Of a stretch of DNA of 64,000 nt, positions 50,709 through 63,400 are shown one piece after another; position 1 is the first letter of the stretch; every line of letters starts with the position of its first letter. This DNA is from Rhinopomastus cyanomelas (taxonomy: Eukaryota > Chordata > Aves > Bucerotiformes > Rhinopomastidae). Position numbers and translations under genes: made by a program. The stretch spans positions 1 through 64,000 of the forward strand of contig VXBP01003611.1 in assembly GCA_013400115.1 (NCBI GenBank), in the 5' to 3' direction. The notes below the pieces were generated by a model. That model was not told where the DNA came from. It saw only the letters and a list, made by a program, of their open reading frames with translations, and searched no databases.

Positions 50709-50830
50709 CACATAAAAGCATTCAGGTTGGAAAAGACCCTTGGGATCATCGAGTTCAACCATCAACCCTACTCTATGAGTTCACCCCTAAACCAAATCCG
50801 CCAACACTACATCTAAGCGTCTGTTATACT
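50709..50830 (-). mobile_element. CR1 LINE 3' tail, CR1-C/D-like
   Basis: The plus strand shows CATTCAGGTTGGAAAAGACC, TTGGGATCATCGAGTTCAAC, CATCAACCC, then CACCCCTAAACCAAATCC and CATCTAAGCGTCTG. This is the antisense of the subfamily with the AGGTTGGAAAAGACC signature, as at 46958. Confidence 0.85.
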
Positions 50831-51108
50831 CACCCCCACATACAAAGACTGTTACCATAATGATTACGTGCTCTAAGATACAAGGCTGGAAACACTATTT
50901 ATGTGAAAAGAGACAAGCTCTGAGCAGGTCTATACACAAAGTGAAAATATTTCTTTGGTTTTCAAAGGCAGTAAGTGGAAAAAATATTGGACAACTTGAA
51001 AGGTGGAATACATTCCCAAACTGAGTCCTAGCGGATAGACTTCTTAGACTGTCCCATCCACTGGTGCCTAACATTTTCATCCATGTGTTGAGCTACTAAC
51101 AGGTCCAT

Positions 51109-51288
51109 TCACTGGTCTTGAACGTACTCGGAAAACATGTGCTCACAGAGACTGGGAGTGTTATCCTCAGCCAGTTCCTTGAGGTTAATCATGTAGCACC
51201 ATGAGAATGCAACTGCAATAACAACATGTTGTCCCACAAGAATTTGCAGGATTACATTATAATTAAAGTTACTGGTACTACATACATT
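51109..51288 (-). pseudogene. Unidentified degraded reading frame
   Basis: The reverse strand is open for 59 codons. The part after VGQHVVIAVAFSWCYMINLK continues ELAEDNTPSLCEHMFSEYVQ and ends at TGA 51111-51109. After this stop, the same frame continues for about 29 codons, including AQHMDENVRHQWMGQ, to a TAG, and then stays open again. The protein-like composition interrupted by two stops suggests a decayed coding fragment. I cannot name its source, and it is not CR1 ORF2 sequence. Confidence 0.25.
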
Positions 51289-52248
51289 TCATAATGAGCT
51301 AATAACTTATTTATCTATCTTATTTAATATGTAGTTATCAGCAAAGCATGCTAATCTGTACACAAGCATGAAATACAGCTAATGGCACAAGAAACAGGAG
51401 ATAAAATACACGTCTCCAGCTCTAAAACTGATTCTTTTTCCAATCTTGATTCAATTTCATGACAGATTTAATTCCAAGAAAAAGGGAAAAAGAAGAAAAC
51501 AACATTTAAGCCCTTTAAAGAATGGGACATTTGCCTACTAAATCAGTAGCTGTTTCTGAAATCTTCTAAGAACATACACTAACGAATGTTTTCATAATAT
51601 CAGAAGCAGCAAACAACCATTTGCTGCTTGGAGTGAAAGCACAGACTACTCTAGCTCACAGTTCCAACCAGGGCAGTTATTAAAAGGTAAGCTCTGTAAT
51701 ATGAGAAGAGTATCAGTTAATTAGAATGGAAAATTAATTGTTTATTTATTTACCACGCAACTACACAGCCCAATAAAAATGGCAATAAAAACAATGAAAA
51801 GTGTAAGATGGTGTTAAACTTCCCCTTTTAACACTAGAATTTAATGGAGGTGTGTTTTTAAAAAAAATCTTCAATATTTTTCAGATCTGCGACAGCTGCA
51901 GGAGGAATGTCTTCAACATGCAGAAAGAAAGGCCAAATACTAGACAGGAGAAGCTGGACCAAGGATCAAAACAAGTGTTGTCAGGAATTGTTAGGTAGAA
52001 CATGTTCCGTTTCTGGGTATATTTTTAAGTTACCAGCTGGATACACAAGGACCTAATGATTATTGCATTAGAGTATTTCCAGTTTAGAAAAATTATTTGT
52101 AAACCAATTGACTTTAAAAGCAAGGACTCCCCATCATGAATACCTAGTCCACGTAGAGGTTCCTTGTGGCTTGTGCTCAGGCTGTGCTATGGGGTAGTTC
52201 ACACAGAACACACTTATACTATAAAATATTAAATATCCCAAATTTGAT

Positions 52249-52790
52249 GATGTGGTTAGCAGATCAAGAGAGGTTCTTCTCCCCCTCTACTCTGCCCTGG
52301 TGAGAGCACATCTGGAGTATTGTGTCCAGTTCTGGGCTCCGCAGTTCAAGAGGGATGTGGAGCTGCTGGAGAGAGTCCAGCGTAGGGCAATGAGGATGAT
52401 TAAAGAGGTGGAGCACCTCCCTTATGAGGAGAGACTGGGGGAGCTGGGTCTGTTTAGCTTGGAGGAGAGGAGACTGAGGAGTGACCTCATTAATGTCTAT
52501 AAATATGTGAAGGGTGGGTGTCAGAAGGATGGAGCCAGGCTCTTCTCAGTGTGGAACACAGAAGGTTCCATATCAATATGAGAAGGAACTTCTTCACAGT
52601 GAGGGTGACAGAGCACTGGAACAGGCTGCCCAGGGGGGTTGTGGAGAGTCCTTCACTGGCGACGTTTAAACCCGCCTGGATGTGTTCCTGTGTGACTTGG
52701 TCTAGGTGATCCTGCTGTGTCAGGGGGATTGGACTAGATGGTCTTTTGATGTCCCTTCCAATCCCTAATGATTCTATGATTCTATGTATT
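52249..52790 (+). mobile_element. CR1 LINE fragment with internal deletion
   Basis: This is about 540 bp. The frame from 52252 shows VSRSREVLLPLYSALV, HLEYCVQFWAPQFKRD and EVEHLPYEERLGELGLFSLE, homologous to the 39943 copy. Compared with the 39943 and 47131 copies, about 45 bp are missing after the LFSV codons, around 52551. This breaks the frame before the INMRRNF segment. The tail ends in repeated GATTCTATGATTCTATG. Confidence 0.95.
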
Positions 52791-53628
52791 ATTGTCCTAC
52801 TGCTAGTATTAATATTTATCTGCTTCTGTTGAGAGAACACCTGTAAAAGAATTCTGAAATAAAAATGTGAAAAGAGACATAAAAGCCCCCTCTGGCAATG
52901 TCAATACTCTACTAGAATGAGCCAATAGTGGGATGTAAAGGACAAAATCCAATATGCTGCCAAAGTGCAGGAAAATTGTCCTGTAAGTCTCATAAAAACT
53001 GCATGGAGAGTCTTTTCCTTAAAAGAAATATCTGCAGAAGAAAATATCGGGGTTCTCTTCAAGAGGTGGGCTGCAGAGCAGGAGCAGCTGGATCAGAGCA
53101 ACCTTTCACGGGTGTCACTGCAGGAATCCTAACACCCTTAAAAACGTGCCTGGGATGCAGGCAGGGAGCAGTCCTCTGTGAGGCCAGTTCCTCATCTGCT
53201 TCCTTACCTGACCACAGAAGAGACGACACTGGCACAAGTAAAAGGGAAGGAAAGTACAAAGATGGGGGAAAAAAGGCAGGAGTGGAAATCTCCCTTCAGC
53301 AGCTGCTTGTGCTTACAGCGATGCAATCCAAATATGAGATGCATCTACCACAGCGAGATCTCAGCTTCTCTCACACTGGACCACTCACAAGGAAGAGGAG
53401 AGCTAGCATAATAAAATAAAATACACAAAAAAAGGAAACCTAAAGCCAGAAACCAGTCTATGAGCCTATGCTTCTTAGCATTCTGCAGTTACTAAATTTA
53501 AGTTTCTAGTCTGCCTGTCAAGTGTCTGACATTTTCCCCCTGAGGACTGAACAAACCTGTCAGAGCAAAGGGTGGACATTTATTGAAAAGTGTTCAGTGC
53601 TTTTCTTCTCACAACTATTTCTGTTTTA

Positions 53629-53802
53629 TCAGTAACCAGCGTAGCCTCCGCCGTACCGCTTTCTTTGGCGGGACTTGGCACACTGGATGAAGTGAAGCAC
53701 ATGTTGTGATGTGCTAGTATAGGCACTGTGGACTCTGTTTTGGGTACCATGCGTTATGCTGTCTAAGGATGTCACCTCTGTCAAGATCTTAATTTCATTA
53801 CT
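53629..53802 (-). other. Unassigned open segment with downstream polyadenylation signal
   Basis: The reverse strand is open for 57 codons up to TGA (53631-53629), with no in-frame ATG at its start. The C-terminal part reads QCAKSRQRKRYGGGYAGY. A polypyrimidine-CAG acceptor-like sequence lies at 53685-53683, which would make the last 18 codons a terminal exon. An AATAAA lies about 45 nt after the stop (53584-53579). The last 54 nt are CpG-rich compared with surrounding DNA. I do not recognise the protein. It could be the final exon of a small nested gene, a cryptic ANKS1B terminal exon, a pseudogene end, or chance. Confidence 0.25.
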
Positions 53803-55239
53803 TTACAGAAAGCATGCACCTCAGCACACAACATGATGCTAAAGAGGGCCTTCGATTATTGTTCTACCTCCTCTGCAACAACAGCCACCTAACGATTTTC
53901 ATCACTTTTCTTTCAGCAAGGACACTCCCCAAAAGAACAAACTGATTCATAACCTCAGTATAGGTTATGGCATGAGAGTCTTAGCATCAAAACAGTACAC
54001 AAAGCAATCCTTCATCAGCTTATTTTCTTTTTGTCTTATACAATGCTGGCTCGCAATCTTCGCTCATTAAACAATTAGTTAATTAAACCCATTAAAACAA
54101 TTACTACAGGTTCAGAAAGAAATCAGTGGCTTAAAATACATTGTACCAGCCCCTCTCCCCTGGTTTCACACCCTTCTTCCACATCCATTAATCTCATTCT
54201 TTAACACCAAATGGAAGAAACTACCACATACTTAAAAAAATACCAGTTAATCTCCACTGTTGTTACAGTAATCTATTATTTTCTTTTGGGTAGTCTCATT
54301 GATTAGCATAGTACAATAAATTAAAGCAATTTTTGTCTAACCTACATGTGGTTTGAATTGTGATGGTGCCTGTCAAATTCAGAACTCCAGACCTTGACCA
54401 TTTTCCAATTACATGACATGGCTTTAATAAAAAGGCTACTGGCTCTCTTACACCCTTGCTTCGTTTCTATCCTTTACACTGTCACAACTGCAGCACCACT
54501 ACTACTGTCTTACAAAAGGCAATGGCCACCATGGCTGAGCAGAATTACACATCATAGGCAGAGCTGGCATCATGCTGTACTTTGACTCTTAATCTGTGAG
54601 GAGGAAGCACTGTGGGTGGGAGAGAACAGGCTCTATGAGCACAGCAGGATGGCTGGATTAACTCTGCTAGGAGCAGTAAGGGGACAGCAAAAGCATTTCT
54701 CAAAATATCTTTTTCTTTCATGCCTTGAGGTAAGAGCAGGAAAGAACACCATCAAAATGTGGGGTTACAAAAGGGTACAAATAAAGCGGCAAAAATACTT
54801 ATCCATCAATAGTCAAGTTCTTCCTTGGTGGCTCCAAGCAACATGACAAATTTCAACATAAAAGATTATTGTCTGCATGATTTGAGATAAATTGAAACCA
54901 CAAGGCTGTTCAGATCATACATATCATCTTATGCAGATTCTTTCATTAAACATTCAACATTGGTCTGGCTTAAGGAAGAAACATTTTTGTCCATAACCAA
55001 ATTAGAACAAAGCAAGTGGGCAGGCTGTACTGGAGTGGGCAGGCTCTACTGAAGAGCTTTCCAAACAGAGGGCTGACTTCATACTACAGGTTAAAAAAAA
55101 ATCCCCATAAACTGAGCTTAACAGTGAAACTCAGCAAAGCCTCGCCCATCTTGAACTTGTCCTTAAAGTTATTTTATAAACTAATAAAAACATGGATGTG
55201 TCCATTTTTCTGAATTCCATGGTTTGGGCTGATGCATGA

Positions 55240-55425
55240 TTAATGAAGTATTTCTGAGCAAAACCCATCAGTGAATGGGTGATCAAGGAAAGTTCTCTTC
55301 AAAGGCAGCGTCAGAAAGAGAATAAATCTAATCTCCTTTGGCACAGGCTTTGCTTTCTTGACAATGGGCTCATCCAACCCGTGCAATAAAGTCAAAACAA
55401 GGAAAAGCAGTGTCAAGGAGCTCAT
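55240..55425 (-). other. Unassigned short ORF with signal-peptide-like start
   Basis: A 61-codon reverse-strand frame starts at ATG 55425-55423 with A at -3. The N-terminus is MSSLTLLFLVLTLLHG, a hydrophobic run ending in small residues like a signal peptide, followed by LDEPIVKKAKPVPKE. The sequence just upstream (CTACTACTCACAG) resembles a splice acceptor. I do not recognise a family. It lies 1.4 kb upstream of, and on the same strand as, the open segment at 53629-53802. It may be chance. Confidence 0.2.
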
Positions 55426-58400
55426 TCTCAACTTTACCTGTGAGTAGTAGCAACACCAGCAGCCCTTATTTTGCAGTGTTAAATTATGGTATATTTTGAT
55501 TTGCATTAAACCAAAATTATCTAGCAGACCTGTGGATGCAGCTAACTGCAGGACATCAGCCACACATTGCAAAAAGTTGAGAATCATGTCTGTAATGATT
55601 TTCAAGGAGACTCAACATTAACAAGAATCTCCTTAGAGATTTAAAGGCCTAGTCAGGCCTTTTAATAATTTTAAGTATTGTAATTTAGCAAATATCCTTA
55701 AAACATTGATTAACCATTCTAATTGTTGAATTATGTTTTCATTAATATTTAACCTCAATTGTCTCTTCTCTAGCTCTTGTCCTGTCCTCACTGATTTATG
55801 AAAATAATTCATCATTAGCTTCTTTATAACATCCACTCACACGCTGGCAGAAAGTTACATTTGTCCTCAGCCTTGTTCCCCTGTGAAGGAACATGCTCAT
55901 TACACCCGGTATCTGACTACAAGGTGACACAGCCGTGACTTCTAGCACACAACCTGAGAAGAAAAAAGCCAACAATCTCTCTTCCCCTCAACTGAAAAGT
56001 AATATAAACATGGAGTTCTTACTTTGAAAATCAATAGATAAACCAAACCACAAGAGTTTCCTTTTCTTTTGCAGGTTATTTCGCATAAAGCACATTCAAT
56101 TCCGCAAAACTCGCCTACCAAATACAACCCTTGTTCCTAAATTTGTTTTAATTGGATGTAAAGAATCCAAAGCATGCACACGTTAACCCAAACGCGACAG
56201 ACAAAGAACCACAGCAGCAGACAGAAACCTGCAAGTTTTTATAATGCCTCCCTTATTAATATGGACAAGATTCATGTATCCCTGTCCTTGTCTTCTGCTT
56301 TGCTGTTGACTGATGTTCAATCAAACATCCAGCAGCTCTGCTCCTCCCGTCCAGATTATTCCCCCAGTACTGTTCAGTACTATACTGAGCTCGTTCTCTC
56401 CTCTCATGTGATCTGTACTTCCAAAATCAACCCATTTCACATTTCTTCAAGTAAATATTATATAACTGATTTAGCCTATTTATGTGTTACAAAGATCATA
56501 CTCTATTTTATTACTATTTTGCAAACGTTACTACAACGTTAAATAATTCAGATCGGAAACAATGCCATGAAAATCCACATTTCTTTGAGACCACATATGT
56601 AAAGATCTTTATTTTTGCTAGAACTCGAAGCGTTAAAGCAGAAAAGAGAGTAGTTCATACATATATCTATAATTTTCCAGTATTAGATACAACAGGCAGT
56701 GGCATTATTGCAAAGCAAATACGTGTCTACATTAACTTGTCGCAAACGTGTACTGCAGTACATATCACATCAACTCACTACAGCATAAGAACTCCTGTCA
56801 TGAGTGTTTTACACCAAATAACCACATGAACTATGATTAATAATGAATCAGACGAGAAGATTTATATGAATAACAAGCCAAGAGGAAAAAAAAACCCCTC
56901 TTATTATGGACAATTCTATGAGAATGGAACTTACACATTTGCTCTGTTCTAATATGCAGCCACTTAAGGTATCTTCACATGACTGACTTAGACTTAAAAT
57001 GAATGACTTAGATGTACTAAAGAATTAACATTTTTTTGGTTTTTAAACAAATATGGAAGCCTAACTAAATTCAGTTATTGTTAAGTAGAGCTTCTGAAAC
57101 TCTACTATTCAAGTACATATCTTGTTTATGTGGACTTTTAAATTCTTCCTGTACTTGTGATCCCGATCTGGATTCAGAGGGGTGTCAGGCTCTTTGCAGC
57201 TTAAGAACTCTGACATTCAAACTTTGGTGTTTTTACTGTAATACGAACTGTTGAATCACAAAATATTTTTCTACTCATGACTTGTGCTCATATTTTCTTA
57301 TCAAACAGATTTCTCACAGATACTCAACAACTTAGTGAAACCAAATTTCTGTACGGAATTTAAAGTAAGTAACTCTGTTACCTTGGTAGTAGGAATGAAA
57401 AACACTTAAGGAAAAGGTTACAGCATGCTTCTGAGAGGTTATGTTATAGTTCTGTATCAGATACAACAGGCTTACTCAGCTGTGGACTATTTATTTATTT
57501 TCAGAAACTGATCTGCGTTTCACCCTAACGTGGTCCAAGATTGGTACAGATAATATTTTCTGAATTTATAGCTATCACACGAAATTTACCAAGCTCTGAC
57601 GTTCTTATAGAGAGTCCAAAATCAGGTGCCCTCCCTGGCTATGAGCCCAGTGGAAAGAACAAGTATGAGAAAAAAGCCACCAAGTTTTCACATCAAAGTG
57701 CAAGTGTGGAGGGAACTAGGAAAAATTCTCCAGATTCTTCATGCTTAAAAGCCTTAGAATGGTATGTAACATAAACACAGCATTTTAAGAGAAAGCACTA
57801 AATGTACTGGCACTTCAGAGCTGCCAGGAACCGAAAATCTGAACTTCAGCTTTGAAAGAGACACGCCCCATCGCACCCTGAAAGTCCAAAATACATGCCT
57901 GGAAAACAGCGCGCTGCTGGGCAAAGCCCTCTGGGGATTGACACAGAAGCACCAGCTAAAAACCACACACCGAGTGGCTGCGAGATGGAGTCTGAAGCAC
58001 AGCAAGATGTCTTAATGTGAGCCTTACCCACCACCATTCAAATGTGCCCTCCCCACTCAGCCCCAAAGCCCAGCTGGTGCACACCAGCCCTGCTCAGGGT
58101 CACACCTAGTGTGTCGCTGTAACTTCGTCGCTGGGACACACAGGCAGTAACAGACACCTTCAGAGAGAGTCTACGTGTGTGTTACAGACCAATGTGCACC
58201 GAGACCTTACAGAGGAGATTACTCTGCATCTGTGGCCAGGGTGCAAAGGGGAAAGTGAATAGGTGACAAAATACCGTGTGCAAATCATAAACTAAAGGAT
58301 GTCGAAAGACACTGTGAGCTACACCCAAGTCCTAACACTACGATGTATTGTATCTGTTGAGAACCTGAAATGCAAATGCCGAGTTCTATTAATCTACTTC

Positions 58401-58754
58401 TTAACTGCAGATACAACCAACGCAAGCTCCTGAAATAACAAGGTAAAATGGGAATTTGCAACCTATAACAGATAAAATGAGAGCCAGAAATTTTAAGAGG
58501 ATGAATAACACAGGAGAAGAATAGGAAGACCAGAAAATGGGTCATTATAGTAATCAGATGAGAAATAGCTAATGGAAGGATTTACATTTTAAAATAAAAT
58601 TAAACAGTAACTGAAAGATACCAGTAAGTGACATCCACAAGACATTTGTGATAAACCAGAGCATGTTATTTCATTTATCTGTTCTGGCTGTTCGGATAAC
58701 TTTGCTATTTTCTACTTAGCGAATTCAGTTTCCTTCTCTCTCAACTGTCAACCT

Positions 58755-58769
58755 TCTCTCTCTCTCTCT
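58755..58769. repeat. (TC)n microsatellite
   Basis: About seven and a half TC units. Confidence 0.9.
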
Positions 58770-60344
58770 GTCTTCACATATTATTTTCAGCTCAACAGAC
58801 TCCAGATTCCTTTTCCCCTTGCAGCTTTGCTTCAGGTTCCCTTTCCACTTTCCACTCAGCTCAGCAATTTCACCTGCATTTGCAACCATACTCCCACCTT
58901 AGCCAGCTGACCACTACAGAGGTGGCAGGGAAAAACGACAACAGAAAATGAGCAGGAACTGCTGACCAATGAGTAAGGTAAAAAGCCTGGGGAAAAACTG
59001 AAAAGAAGTCGTTGGATTAATAATAAAATCAGATTTGATTTAATGGCATCTGTTCTCCTGTATAAGCAGTGACATAACCACATAACAAACATTCTTAATG
59101 TATGCATAATATGTATTACATATGTCACTTATGGGACAACAACCCAAGCTTGCAGAAGGAGACCGCCTCATTCTTCAGCAATCTCTGTTCTTAATTTGCA
59201 CCTCTAGGATACCATTGCAGAGAACAAACACCCACATACATTTCTATTCTTTCATAGTCTGTACAGTGAGTCTTCTGTACAAGTGCTGCAGGGAGCACTG
59301 TAACCACCTCCCCTCATCAGCTGTGACCTAGGACGACTTCGTACACTACTGGGCATAGTACAACTGGCTGATCTTTTATTGATGTAAAACACAGAGAAAA
59401 CAATGCTTTACCAATCGGGAGACTTTTGCAGAAAGGCTATTCAGTAATGTTCTAAAGAAAAACACGATTTTGTGTACTGCTGCCATGGATTTTGTTTGCA
59501 TTGTGTATCTAATTTTTTAGCTATTTAAAAAGTAGTTAGAAGAGTTAGAAAATACTGAAATTTACTTCTGCATGTTACCACTGTACTACTTTGCCAGTGA
59601 ATGCTGTAAGCCCCCAGCAATTGGCACATGTATTAAAACCATCTTGGGTCAGCTTTAGCAATTTACAAGCTTCAGTGGTTCAGAATTTCATATTTTTAAG
59701 AAAACATGGCATGTGTTTGTATCAGCAAGTTTCACCCATCACTATCCATCTCCCTCCTACACCTTTCTAGTATATAAACCCCTTCTGCTTGCTGACAGAA
59801 TACTAACTTGGCTTAGTTTAAATGCTAAAGCAGCACAGTCCAGCTATCTCATTTAAAATGTATGTAAATGTGTGAAACAATTGACAAGCACAATGCTAAG
59901 TGTCTACCATAAGATCTGCATGGAATTACTTTTCAATAGACACTAAAAAGCCAAAAGCCTACAACAGCAAATATTTTTCCCACATGTGTCTCTTAAAATC
60001 AGGGAAGGCACAAAGCTAATATTCACCTAGCAGCTCACCACTTCATCTCGGCTGTTAAGATCAATGGCGAGGAGAGGCATACCCAGAATACACAGATGTA
60101 GAGGCTTCTACTTGTTCAAGGGTAGATACTCTTTCTTTTAATTCCAACCACATTTTTATTCTGTGCAATAAGAAAATGTGCATTAATGAAGCCTGCATCA
60201 AAAACAACTCTAGAACAAGAGGAATTTCCATAAACAAATAGTACAAACCCCCTAAATACGGAGAGCTGTACACACAAGACTTGGGCTGGTGTCTTTCAGC
60301 AGCATCTTCCAGTGACCTGAGTTGACAAATCTCCTGAGCTACCC

Positions 60345-60468
60345 TCATCTTAAAACCCCCCGGATGTGTTCCTGTGTGAGTTGATCTAGGTGATCCTGTT
60401 GTGGTGGGGGGATTGGACTAGATGATCTTTCGAGGTCCCTCCCAATCCCTAATGATTCTGTGATCTTC
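60345..60468 (+). mobile_element. CR1 LINE 3' tail fragment
   Basis: This copy runs from CGGATGTGTTCCTGTGTGAG through GTTGATCTAGGTGATCCTG, GGATTGGACTAGATGATC and TTTCGAGGTCCCTCCCAATC to TAATGATTCTGTGATC. It is the same subfamily as the copies at 13513 and 52249. Confidence 0.92.
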
Positions 60469-63400
60469 AAGACACAGTTTTAAAGCACAAAATGGAGAGT
60501 GTAACAAAATTTAAATTGGCACGATTCATTGAGTTGATTCCAAACACTAGGTCTTCAAGTAGGTGGAAGTGTGTGTGGTGTTTAAATAAATATACATACC
60601 CTCATATAAAAATGCATGATGTGTGCTGCCATCTTTGTACACACATGTGAATAGAAAGTAGGAAAGAAAAATGCACAAAGAACACCTCATAACACTGCAG
60701 AAAAGGTAGCCACAGGACACGTGAGAAATGGTGACCATGAAGGTCTGGATTTGATTAGCATCAAACTGCTTCCCATCGGAGCAATCTGGGAGCTAAGCCA
60801 CCTGTTTCTGAGGTGGGCAACTGCACTCATTCAGATGTGCTCACAGAGTCTCACACAGTCTATTCCAAGTTTGAAATCAAGGGAGCTTCACTCTCCCCTG
60901 CCAAGTGAAAACACAGAAATGCTAGTTGGTGTGCCGAAATGTTCTTCACAACGGCGGAGAAGGTAGATGGGCGAATGAGACAGCAAAACCTGTTAAACTT
61001 CACAGCTGAGATTAAGATAGGAAGAAAGACTGTCTTTCCTCATTAAACTTTCCAGTTCATGGGAGGTTAAAAACAGGGAAAGGTTTATCAGCAGAAGAGT
61101 CAGTAGTGAAAACTATTTATTTGAGAGGGTGAGTACCACTTTTGTTGTGTAGAATGCATGAAGACAGTCATTATCATCGGACATATCCGTATTTCTAGAT
61201 ATCAGCATCTCATCTACAGTTCACTATTTAAATAAAGGCAAATACAGAAGATCACAGCTGTAAACCTGATTCTTTGCAGCAAGACTAACGTGGGACTGAG
61301 TTAAGGAGCTGATCCACATACTGAAAAACAGGATCTAAGATTAAATGGGAATATGTACACCCTTATTTTACCTTAGCTCAGAGTTGCACAGATAAAGCTC
61401 TGTGAAGTAAACTGAAAAGTTATCTCTACCCTGCAGATTGTTATGCACTCAGTGCACACAATACTTAAATAATTTTGCTATGTTAGTGCGACAGAATTTT
61501 TCATGCATTTTAAAGTTGAATAAGTGGTTAGGAAAGTAATTCTGTAGGTCAGGCATTTCATTACTTAAATATTAACAACAAAATCCTCAAAGCAGAATAA
61601 AAATGCCTTTTTTCTTTCCCCTTGCCTGTGAACCTTTCCCAGGGCAGTGGAATTCACTGACAATCCTCAGCTTGCCCGAAGTACCACAGCACCAGATATC
61701 TGGGGCTGTGCATTCTACGTTCCACATCGAAGCTGCTCGTGTTTAGTTCTGAGCTAATACTGCATGTTTTGTCTACATTTACACTTCTGTTCTTGGTCAA
61801 GGTGCCCTGTTCCCAGGGCACTGAATGGGCACTGAATATCAGTCTAACACTGTTAAATAACTTAATCGAGCTTATGTGCATTAGGCTTTTGATAGCACTA
61901 CAATATTTTCTGCAAGTGTATAAATTACCTGTCTGCAACGACCCAATGCCAGTGAGACTCTCTTTCAGACACCACTTACTGCTAACAAGGATCAGGACCT
62001 GGTTTTCTTGATGTCAATGGCAAAACACCAGTGTCTCACTTAGACATGCTGTATTCCAACAACACAGGAATTATACTGCAGCCCAGAACTGAAAAGGATG
62101 GGTACGGTTAAAATGAAACGCTGGAATGAAAGCTGGCTTTGTAAAAATAGTATTTTCTCATTCAGCAGAATAGGGTAGGCACTACAAACATATTCAATCT
62201 CATATCTGCGTATACTCAAGGCTAGAAAAACGCCAGGATTACTTTTTATTTCCATTTCAGAGACAGCACATTTATGGTGAGAGTAAGCAGGTCCTGTTCG
62301 CATTGTTTCTCACCGTTATGATTTTGTCATGGGTCTCACCAGCTCTCCTAAATTCAAATTCTAAATTCCAGCTTTTGTAAGGAAGACAAAACACACAAGT
62401 CCCTCAACTGCAGAGAAAGCTTTGAATTATCAGATCAGCTGAAATTCCAAATTCTACACACAGGGACGATCTGTACGAATTGGAGCAGCCTTACTGTAAA
62501 TACTGCCTGCAGAAACCTTATCACCATGTAAACATGAGAAAGACATCCTTTCAGACACCAAACTGAACTAGCAGGCAACACACATTCTGCAGTTAGAAGA
62601 AACCTTTTCTTTCCAATTTTCACCTTGTGGTCCCCAAGACAAAATGAACATAACATTTTGTTACCCTTTAATAAACAAACGTTCAGCTGTTCACAGAGCT
62701 GGGTTATGAAAGGTTCCAACTTTGACTTAGGTAAAAGGAATGTAAAAACTCTCAGGGAAGCAAAGAAAAGCTTGGACACAACCCAAGTGTAACCAAACCA
62801 CTAAAACCAAAAGCCACATGCAAAGCTGAATGAGAGAGGTTGTATGGCAATATTTGCCCCTGGCTGTGTTCTGTAAAGGTCTCTGTTGAGAACCAGACGT
62901 AAGCAACACTGTTGTTGCATTAATCCTCTCTTCCCAACCCACTGATATACCAATGTAAAGCTGAGGCAGATCTGAGACAAACTGGGACAACCTGCAAATT
63001 TGATATGCTCTTTTCTTGTGACCCTACAGGAACCTCTCCCAAGCTATTTGTCAGCAGTAAACAAACGCCACAGGTTGGCTCATGCCAGTCACGATGTTTG
63101 CAATACACTAGGATAAAATGCAGATTATGGTGACTTTTACTAAAAGCTGCTCTTGATCCTACATTGCGAACTTCCAGCCTTCACAGCCTGCTTTGTTTAA
63201 CAGCCATGCTTTACAAGAGTAGAAGCCTACAAGTTGCTAAAGCAGCCCAAGTCTCAAGAAGAACAATTGTGGGATGAAGGGACTAGGATGCACCCAATTT
63301 GAAATCTCTTGCATCTCAGGCATCCGGAACTTCTGCTATTCTCTGGAAAAGGACAAGAGAAGATGCAGCCCAGCAGAGTGAAAAATGGCTGAAAACTGAG

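Noticed and set aside
52928..53419. 163-codon plus-strand ORF with a Cys-rich start
   Set aside because: No recognisable domain or family, opposite strand to ANKS1B, no splice or polyadenylation context. Lengths like this are expected about once by chance in six frames of 64 kb.
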